Source: DATMXS01 sp050260275 (GTDB taxonomy: Bacteria > Acidobacteriota > Terriglobia > Bryobacterales > Bryobacteraceae). Taken from it: 5,408 bases of DNA. A model generated the notes under the pieces. It was given only the letters and a program-made list of their open reading frames with translations, did not search any database and was not told the origin of the DNA. Position numbers and translations under genes: made by a program. Within the stretch, counting starts at the first letter, position 1. Each line of letters starts with the position of its first letter. Location: assembly GCA_050260275.1 (NCBI GenBank), contig JBLNBX010000036.1:1-5408 (forward strand). Direction: 5' to 3'. Below are positions 5,250 through 5,408 of the stretch, in pieces.

Positions 5250-5408
5250 ATGGCGACGCTCCACGAACTCAAGCGGCAGGCGATCACGGAAACGCCGCTG
5301 GTACTGTTCGAGTGCGAGATAGCGCCCGGCGTGTTCGAGCGCTGGAGCACGCACCGCGTGACCTTCGACGGGCACACATACGACGCGCGGGTGATCAAGC
5401 ACAGCCTG
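5250..5408 (+). CDS. Probable tail hub protein, 3'-truncated by the window
   Basis: Only the first 53 residues lie in the window. They start at an ATG preceded by GGGGTAAGG, which contains the previous stop codon and gives a good ribosome binding site. The sequence begins MATLHELKRQAITETPLVLF and continues through a strand ECEIAPGVFERW to VTFDGHTYDARVIKHSL. The pattern 'PLVLFECEI...ERWSTHRVTFDGHTYDA' is a beta-rich N-terminus resembling hub or baseplate proteins of the DUF2163 type, where a W/T strand and an FDGxxYxA strand follow each other. Its place directly after the distal-tail genes fits such a hub, which is usually followed by a tail peptidase and a large tip protein. Too little is visible to be definite; a third distal-tail or tip protein is possible. 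Confidence 0.55.
   Translation, partial: MATLHELKRQAITETPLVLFECEIAPGVFERWSTHRVTFDGHTYDARVIKHSL

Noticed and set aside
4875..5402. Minus-strand open frames opposite the second distal-tail and hub genes
   Set aside because: No domain pattern, no ribosome binding site of note, and antisense to a coherent paralog of the neighbouring gene.

Overview
The window is part of the late structural region of a tailed phage, prophage or phage-derived particle (siphovirus type). It holds a single, tightly packed, rightward run of genes, mostly separated by 0-30 bases or overlapping. No gene on the minus strand is credible. The DNA is GC-rich (roughly 60-65% by eye), with GC-rich third positions and many GTG codons, which suggests a high-GC bacterial host. 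Some protein styles, such as the beta-sandwich tail of the second gene and the tape-measure C-terminus, recall Acidobacteriota prophages, but that is only an impression from memory. There is no integrase, lysis gene, tRNA, IS element, CRISPR array or clear promoter, so transcription must start upstream.

Layout, left to right. The first kilobase holds a small charged, helical ORF (2-250, probably cut by the window edge) and a 242-residue protein with a helical N-terminus and an fn3-like C-terminal domain (268-996), placed where head-tail connector genes lie. Next come a probable tail terminator (1010-1504) and a large probable tail tube protein (1535-2710). The tail-assembly chaperone pair follows (2716-3081 and 3078-3422). 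It carries a textbook -1 programmed frameshift signal: slippery heptamer A AAA AAC at 3072-3078, the zero-frame stop TAA directly after it, and a 12-bp stem (3084-3095 with 3122-3134) after a 5-base spacer. Frameshifting would make a 235-residue G-T-like fusion whose T-part carries four cysteines.

Then comes a very short tape-measure candidate (3409-4029, 206 residues). Two tandem paralogous distal-tail (DUF2460-like) proteins follow (4100-4459 and 4462-5247); the second appears to hold a carbohydrate-binding-like jelly-roll inserted inside the distal-tail fold. The window ends inside a probable tail hub gene (5250-5408+).

Together these genes would build a short tail. The connector and terminator close the head-tail joint, and tube subunits polymerise around a short tape measure with the help of the G and G-T chaperones. 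The distal-tail proteins and hub form the tip, and the inserted jelly-roll may contact the cell surface. The gene order and tiny tape measure resemble the Rhodobacter capsulatus gene transfer agent cluster, but head and lysis genes are not visible, so phage, prophage and gene transfer agent cannot be separated here.
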